A DNA stretch of 36,695 nt, from positions 1-36,695 of IMG/VR virus record IMGVR_UViG_3300033144_006578, one strand, 5' to 3'. The DNA is from a virus. The notes under the pieces are model-generated. The model was not told where the DNA came from. It worked only from the letters and a program-made list of their open reading frames with translations, and did not search any database. Both the position numbers and the translations under genes were made by a program. This document shows, in pieces, positions 32,223 through 36,695 of the stretch. Every line of letters starts with the position of its first letter. The first letter of the stretch is position 1.

Positions 32223-33113
32223 ATGGTTAAAGAAAAATTGGATGAAGTATTTGTTTTACCAATTGGCTTGAAACCAGTTATGAAGCTTGATGGAAAAGCT
32301 ATTTACGGTTCTGATAGTTTAAACAATACTTTCTTAAGAGCTATAGCAAAAAGCAAAAGAACGAGCCCATATTTACAAAAATATGGAGACATGATTAAAA
32401 AAAGAGAATTAATAATATGCTTTAAAGGAAAGGGGTTTCCAGCTTTTTATAAATGGAAAGTCTTTCGGCCAAGCAACATGCCAAACTATGTTGGATTTTT
32501 TGATCCTCCTTCAAAGAAGATATTTTTGTTTATATCTTCAGCTGCAAATCCATTTGCATATGTTTCAAATAACTTTATGGGCAAGTTACTAGTTCATGAA
32601 TCAATGCATATGTTTGCAGATAAAAAACGATCTTCTTTTTTAAATTTGTTTAAAGCCGATTTAACATCATATTATAAAAATTTATGGATTAAGTATTTTA
32701 AGTTGGACGAAACAAAAGTTAAAGATTCATCAGTTCGGTCTATCTATTCTTTCTTATTTAAAAATATCGAATTGAAAAGCGTCACACATAAAAATCTTGA
32801 ACAATATTATCAACTTCTTTATGATGAATTTTTACCAATTACAACTTTAGATAAAGACACATTTAAAAAATTCTTAATGGACTATATTGTTTTTGCAAGA
32901 ATATTTGCATTAAATCAACCACAGTTCATGGCAAGTATAGGGCCATTAAAGCATGTGTATTTTGCTTGTTATCAAGCATATAAAGATGCATTTTCTCTAA
33001 CCAATACAACGACAGTGTGTGTTCAAGAACTTATATTTCCTTCTGAAATTATAGCAATAATGTCAGAAGATATAGGTAGTAGCAGAATCAAAACTGCTAT
33101 TAAAAGCCTATAA
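32223..33113 (+). CDS. HExxH metallopeptidase-like protein
   Basis: The 296-aa protein contains LLVHESMHMFADK: His125-Glu126-x-x-His129, the zinc-peptidase HExxH motif, preceded by a strand (KKIFLFISS). A third zinc ligand cannot be fixed by eye; Glu residues in QELIFPSEI near the C-terminus are candidates. No signal peptide or membrane segment was seen. It lies between the terminase and the tape-measure-like gene, so processing of a virion protein is possible, but some phage structural proteins carry such motifs without activity. TAAGGAGTTCAAATT precedes the ATG. Confidence 0.7.
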   Translation: MVKEKLDEVFVLPIGLKPVMKLDGKAIYGSDSLNNTFLRAIAKSKRTSPYLQKYGDMIKKRELIICFKGKGFPAFYKWKVFRPSNMPNYVGFFDPPSKKIFLFISSAANPFAYVSNNFMGKLLVHESMHMFADKKRSSFLNLFKADLTSYYKNLWIKYFKLDETKVKDSSVRSIYSFLFKNIELKSVTHKNLEQYYQLLYDEFLPITTLDKDTFKKFLMDYIVFARIFALNQPQFMASIGPLKHVYFACYQAYKDAFSLTNTTTVCVQELIFPSEIIAIMSEDIGSSRIKTAIKSL

Positions 33114-33126
33114 GGAGATTAAATAA

Positions 33127-35100
33127 ATGCCAGATGATAAAACGCTAACTCCGCCAGGCATTGATAAATTAACAAAGGGCGGGCTTAATGCAGAAACGGG
33201 AAGATCAAAAAAAATCAATAGTCTATCCAACACCATTAATAAAGCCGTACAAAATCAGGATAAAAATAGAGTCGATATATCAAAACAAATAGACTCTATG
33301 CGACAACAGAATTTACAAAATATGAAAGACTTTGATATAAGCAATCAAGACTTTACAACTCAAACAGCAGCAGGATATAATAGAGTCCTTAAAGGCCTCG
33401 GAGATACAATTCAAAGTTTATCAATGGGAGTTAGAAATATAACTGCCGGTACGGCAAAGGCTGGAGCTGATTTAGTTAAACAGTATGGGAAAGCTATTAG
33501 TGAAGATATAAGTGTTAATAAACAAAATACAGTAGTCATGGCATTGGCAAAAACGACTCCATTGTTTGGTTACTTTGCTGCCAAGTTTATGGAGACAGAT
33601 GTCTTTAAAAATGCAGCTTCCAGAATGAAAGAATCAATTACAAAAGGACTATCTGGGGTTGGTGAATTTCTAACGCAAGATATTAATATATTTAAAAAGA
33701 AAGAAAAAATGGCATCAGCTCAACATGGTGGTCTTGTTACCAAAGAAGGCGTGGTTAAAGTACATGCAGCAGAAATAATTGCTCCTGTTGATAAAGTTGC
33801 CGACATGGTTAAGGGTATCGCCGAGTCAAAACTTGTAAAAACTCTAGACAAAGTTGTACTAAGCCTAGATGCGACTTTGGAAAAATTCAGAGAATCAATT
33901 TCTGCAGCAGCTGGAACTGGAAAACCAGGAGCACCAAAAGGTGGTCCCTTTCAAACATTTATGACTGCATACGCTAAAAGAGATAATGAGTTCAGATTGC
34001 CATGGCAGGAACGAGTTGCTGATGAACTTACGAGAATAAGAGTGGCGTCTTCGGGACTAGTTAGCAAAATGGAGGATGCCTGGATACGAACTCTTGCTGA
34101 GCATCCTGGTCTTAGAGGGATGATGCAAGTTGGTAAGGCAATAAAGGGAGCCTTCAAACTAGCTTCAGGTCTACTTTTCTTCACCCCTTCAGGAAAATAT
34201 GCTAAGGACATTTCTAAAGCTACAAAACCTAAAAGTGCCTTTGATAAAACAGTAAATATACTTTCTTTAATATATACCAAAACACAACCAAAACTTGATC
34301 TTATGCTTCATCATCTTAGAATACTATCTAAAGCAGAGGATCCTATAAGAAAGAGAGGTATGTTTGAAGCTACTTTAGGTGGACTGTTTACAGCCGGTGG
34401 TAAAATGGCAGCAGCACCTTTTAGACTTGCCGCTATGGCTGCTGGGGGTTTAGGAAGAATGGCAGGAAGATCTCATAAAAAATTATGGCAAGATTATGGA
34501 AGTGTGGAAGAGGAAGAAAAAACGAAACCAAGTAGGGGAAGAACTGGAAAACAAAGTACCAGAGAAATAGAAATAGGGCGATTGAAAATGGAAAAAAAGA
34601 ATACAAAATATTCTGAAAAAAGAAACAAAATATTAGAAACAATTAAAAAAAATACAAGGCCAAGAAAAATTTGGGATTTTCTAAAGCTGGCATTTGGTAC
34701 TATGAGCTCCCTTTTTGGTAAGATTCCTGGTCTACTTACGGACGCGGTTTTTGCCGCTCTTGTTGGATGGGTAGCCGGAAAAGCTATAAATAAATGGCTT
34801 GTTGATCCTATTCTTAAAGCAATACTTTCAAAATCAGATGAAGAAAGAAAAAAGTCTCAAAAACAGACTATATCACAAGGTGAACTATATAGAAAACAAT
34901 TAAAAGAAGGTAATCTAACACCAGAACAAAGAGCTAAACGAATAACATTTTTTCAAGAACAAACCGGCCTAGCAGCCACAAAAGAACTGCGAACTGGTGG
35001 TGGCGGATGGAGAGGTGCATTAAAGTCAAGCTATGGTCCTATATCAGATTTCTTTGGAGACCATGAAGCAATTGAACGTGGGCAAACCGAAAAAATTTAG
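33127..35100 (+). CDS. Tape-measure-like tail protein (may continue in next frame)
   Basis: The 657-aa protein is helical and Lys/Ala/Gly-rich, with long heptad-like stretches and hydrophobic segments (LTDAVFAALVGWVAGKAI near 535-552). The stretch HGGLVTKEGVVKVHAAEIIAPVDK resembles the GGxVxxxxxxxVHAAEVIxP signature seen in tape-measure proteins, which set tail length and help DNA entry. TAAGGAGATTAAATA precedes the ATG. It ends at TAG 35098-35100, just after an A6 run, while the +1 frame stays open with a plausible C-terminus, so the true protein may extend to 35509. Confidence 0.72.
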   Translation: MPDDKTLTPPGIDKLTKGGLNAETGRSKKINSLSNTINKAVQNQDKNRVDISKQIDSMRQQNLQNMKDFDISNQDFTTQTAAGYNRVLKGLGDTIQSLSMGVRNITAGTAKAGADLVKQYGKAISEDISVNKQNTVVMALAKTTPLFGYFAAKFMETDVFKNAASRMKESITKGLSGVGEFLTQDINIFKKKEKMASAQHGGLVTKEGVVKVHAAEIIAPVDKVADMVKGIAESKLVKTLDKVVLSLDATLEKFRESISAAAGTGKPGAPKGGPFQTFMTAYAKRDNEFRLPWQERVADELTRIRVASSGLVSKMEDAWIRTLAEHPGLRGMMQVGKAIKGAFKLASGLLFFTPSGKYAKDISKATKPKSAFDKTVNILSLIYTKTQPKLDLMLHHLRILSKAEDPIRKRGMFEATLGGLFTAGGKMAAAPFRLAAMAAGGLGRMAGRSHKKLWQDYGSVEEEEKTKPSRGRTGKQSTREIEIGRLKMEKKNTKYSEKRNKILETIKKNTRPRKIWDFLKLAFGTMSSLFGKIPGLLTDAVFAALVGWVAGKAINKWLVDPILKAILSKSDEERKKSQKQTISQGELYRKQLKEGNLTPEQRAKRITFFQEQTGLAATKELRTGGGGWRGALKSSYGPISDFFGDHEAIERGQTEKI

Positions 35101-35509
35101 AAAATATGTTCCTATGGTTGATGCTTCCCCAAACTCTTATGGGTATAAAAGAGAAGGAGCATTCTTAAAATATCTACAAGACAAGGGAACAAAGCGACAT
35201 GCATTTCAAATGCCGTCCCGTCCATCGGCAACAACTGCATCGGATATTGCAACAATGGATGCTAAAACTAAAGCTAACATGACTATAGAGCAGAGAAAAG
35301 CACTTGACAATCAAACTAAAAAATTAGCTGGAGCCACAGAAGAAGGAACAGTTTCAATTGTAAATTCGAATTCCCAGCTCATCTCAACTCATAGCAATCA
35401 AGTAAATTCCACCGGTGGTGGGGGAGTTGGTGGATTAATACCATCACATACAGCATCATCAGGAAATAATTCTGTTGAGAAAGTAACATTTGTTCAAGTA
35501 GATCGGTAA
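35033..35509 (+). CDS. Probable C-terminal part of the tape-measure-like protein or overlapping gene
   Basis: This frame overlaps the end of the previous gene by 68 bases. ATG 35063 (two bases after GGAGA) is an alternative start. The protein-like part begins near 35095 (RKYVPMVDASPNSYGYKREG) and ends in a Gly/Asn/Ser-rich tail (NSTGGGGVGG ... EKVTFVQVDR), typical of the end of a long virion protein. If one A is removed from the A6 run at 35091-35096 the two frames join as TEKFRKYVP. An overlapping, translationally coupled gene is the other option. Confidence 0.6.
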   Translation: MVLYQISLETMKQLNVGKPKKFRKYVPMVDASPNSYGYKREGAFLKYLQDKGTKRHAFQMPSRPSATTASDIATMDAKTKANMTIEQRKALDNQTKKLAGATEEGTVSIVNSNSQLISTHSNQVNSTGGGGVGGLIPSHTASSGNNSVEKVTFVQVDR

Positions 35510-35518
35510 GGAGATAAA

Positions 35519-36695
35519 ATGGCTGAAAAACAAAGTAACACTATAACCTTAGATCCTTTTCTTGAAGCGTTTGGAATGCCTCCATCAACGCATCTAAGTA
35601 ATGATCTTATACAAAATAGTATGCCAGTAGCAGAAATTATTCCTGGCAAACCAAATTTTTCAAGAGGAATAACATTATTTACTGTAGAACCTGATTGGAC
35701 TTCATATAATGCGATCCTTGAAAATCATGGCTTTAAACTTAAAAATAAAAACACTCCAATAAAAGTAGCCTTCATAGCAGATAGCTTCCCAACCGACACA
35801 TTTGCAAATGAGTATGGAGAAACTTTTCTTCAAAAATTTACAGATGTTGGATCACAAGGGTTAGCTCAGTTATCTCAAATATTTGGAGGGCAGACAGTTA
35901 CAGGCGCAATTGGAAATGTAGGAGGAGGTCTGAGGACCTTAGCGGGTAACATGAAAGAAGGTGTAGGAAAAACTGTCGTAGGAGGAATAGCTAAAGGTGT
36001 TACTTCTGGGGCGGCACAGATGCAGGATTTAATGAACGCCATGGCAAAGTCAGAAAATGCAGGATCAAAAGTATTCGCAGGGGCAGCTCAAAGTCTTAAT
36101 AAGCTACTGGCAGGACATAGAGTGGACTTTCCCCAAGTATGGAAGAATAGTTCATACGCTCCATCATATACAATGACAGTTAGATTATATTGTCCAAATC
36201 CCGCTGACCCAAAATCAGTAAACAGACATATTATAGGCCCACTAGCAGTTCTTCTTACTCTCGGACTTCCAAGATCAACTGGAGGATCCACTTATAATTG
36301 GCCATTTTTTCATCAGATAAGAGCTAAAGGAATCTATAATCTAAATCCTGCAGTTATAACAAATATCACAGTTATCAAAGGTGGGGATCAACAACAAATA
36401 GCTTTTAATCAGGCTTTATCTATAGTTGATGTAAGAATTGATTTTGGCAGTGTATTTAATTCTATATTATCAGAAGAGAAAGGACATGTTTCAAATAGAC
36501 CAACTCTTCGAACTTATTTAGACGCTTTGGGAGACAGAAAAGAGAAAGTTTTTTCAAGACCAGAACTTCAAGTCAATTCTGGTGCACTATCTGGTGATCC
36601 TAATAGTATTGCAACTGCTGGTTCTGCGGCACAAACAGCGGCGCAGGTACTCATCAACACCGCGATATCTCTAAGACAGGGTGCAACAGCTTCTC
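35519..36695 (+). CDS. Baseplate/tail-tube-cap-like virion protein (partial, runs off the window)
   Basis: It starts at ATG 35519 after TAAGGAGATAAA and is open to the last base (392 residues visible). After an Ala/Gly-rich helical region (residues ~120-205), a beta domain reads YTMTVRLYCPNPADPKSVNR, then HIIGPLAVLLTLGLPRS, TYNWPFFHQIRAKGIYNLNPAVITNITVIKGG and LSIVDVRIDFGSVF. A strand, a LLaLxLPR helix, an xPFxxxxxxKG block and an xxxIxxGG block are the order I associate with T4 gp48/gp54 tube-initiation proteins. The match is by eye and moderate. Confidence 0.7.
   Translation, partial: MAEKQSNTITLDPFLEAFGMPPSTHLSNDLIQNSMPVAEIIPGKPNFSRGITLFTVEPDWTSYNAILENHGFKLKNKNTPIKVAFIADSFPTDTFANEYGETFLQKFTDVGSQGLAQLSQIFGGQTVTGAIGNVGGGLRTLAGNMKEGVGKTVVGGIAKGVTSGAAQMQDLMNAMAKSENAGSKVFAGAAQSLNKLLAGHRVDFPQVWKNSSYAPSYTMTVRLYCPNPADPKSVNRHIIGPLAVLLTLGLPRSTGGSTYNWPFFHQIRAKGIYNLNPAVITNITVIKGGDQQQIAFNQALSIVDVRIDFGSVFNSILSEEKGHVSNRPTLRTYLDALGDRKEKVFSRPELQVNSGALSGDPNSIATAGSAAQTAAQVLINTAISLRQGATAS

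Noticed and set aside
1-36695. CRISPR arrays, insertion sequences, integrase, att sites
   Set aside because: No regularly spaced direct repeats, transposase or recombinase motifs were seen on either strand.

Overview
The window is a densely packed, AT-rich (roughly one-third GC) piece of a large tailed-phage genome. Every convincing gene is on the + strand, most gaps are under 50 bases, and stop/start overlaps (ATGA, TAATG) and strong AAGGAG-type ribosome sites are the rule. A T4-gp17-like large terminase, a gp46/gp47-like SbcCD pair, a gp52-like topoisomerase subunit and baseplate-like proteins point to a large myovirus. The host cannot be named from the sequence. No tRNA, CRISPR array, insertion sequence, integrase or lysis gene is visible.

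Layout. (1) 1-3.2 kb: small early-type phage proteins and the cleavage subunit of a type II topoisomerase. (2) 3.2-10.2 kb: a QueD-like pterin synthase, an SF2 helicase, the SbcD/SbcC recombination nuclease, two small proteins sharing an N-terminal KPDFITNSSS motif, and a radical SAM protein directly after the second of them. (3) 10.2-17.6 kb: a cassette that looks like a complete ubiquitin-like conjugation system. It holds a long protein with an E2-like (PRTRC-B type) N-terminus, a JAMM peptidase with zinc ribbons, a ThiF/E1, a SAP-like plus ubiquitin-like protein ending in Gly, a PC4-like protein, a second ThiF/E1, and a small protein with an HPN-x8-Cys E2 signature. (4) 17.6-24.5 kb: two Lys-rich small proteins, then a phage multisubunit RNA polymerase with beta' and beta each in one uninterrupted gene (beta' first), separated by a 60-aa protein. 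(5) 24.5-29.2 kb: FolE2-type GTP cyclohydrolase, several unknowns, a possible hairpin-bridged ribosome site, a frameshifted methyltransferase-like gene, and a DUF932-like gene ending at a clear intrinsic terminator. (6) 29.2 kb to the end: late virion genes (hub-like protein, large terminase, HExxH protein, tape-measure-like protein, tube-cap/baseplate-like protein running off the window).

How it fits together. The phage probably transcribes its own genes with its RNA polymerase, processes and packages DNA with SbcCD, topoisomerase and terminase, and may make a modified base or pterin with FolE2 and QueD. The most striking content is the ubiquitin-like cassette. It resembles the A/B/C/ThiF set of plasmid PRTRC systems plus an extra E1 and E2, and lies immediately upstream of, and probably in the same transcript as, the RNA polymerase genes. 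All assignments are from motif reading by eye, with no database search.
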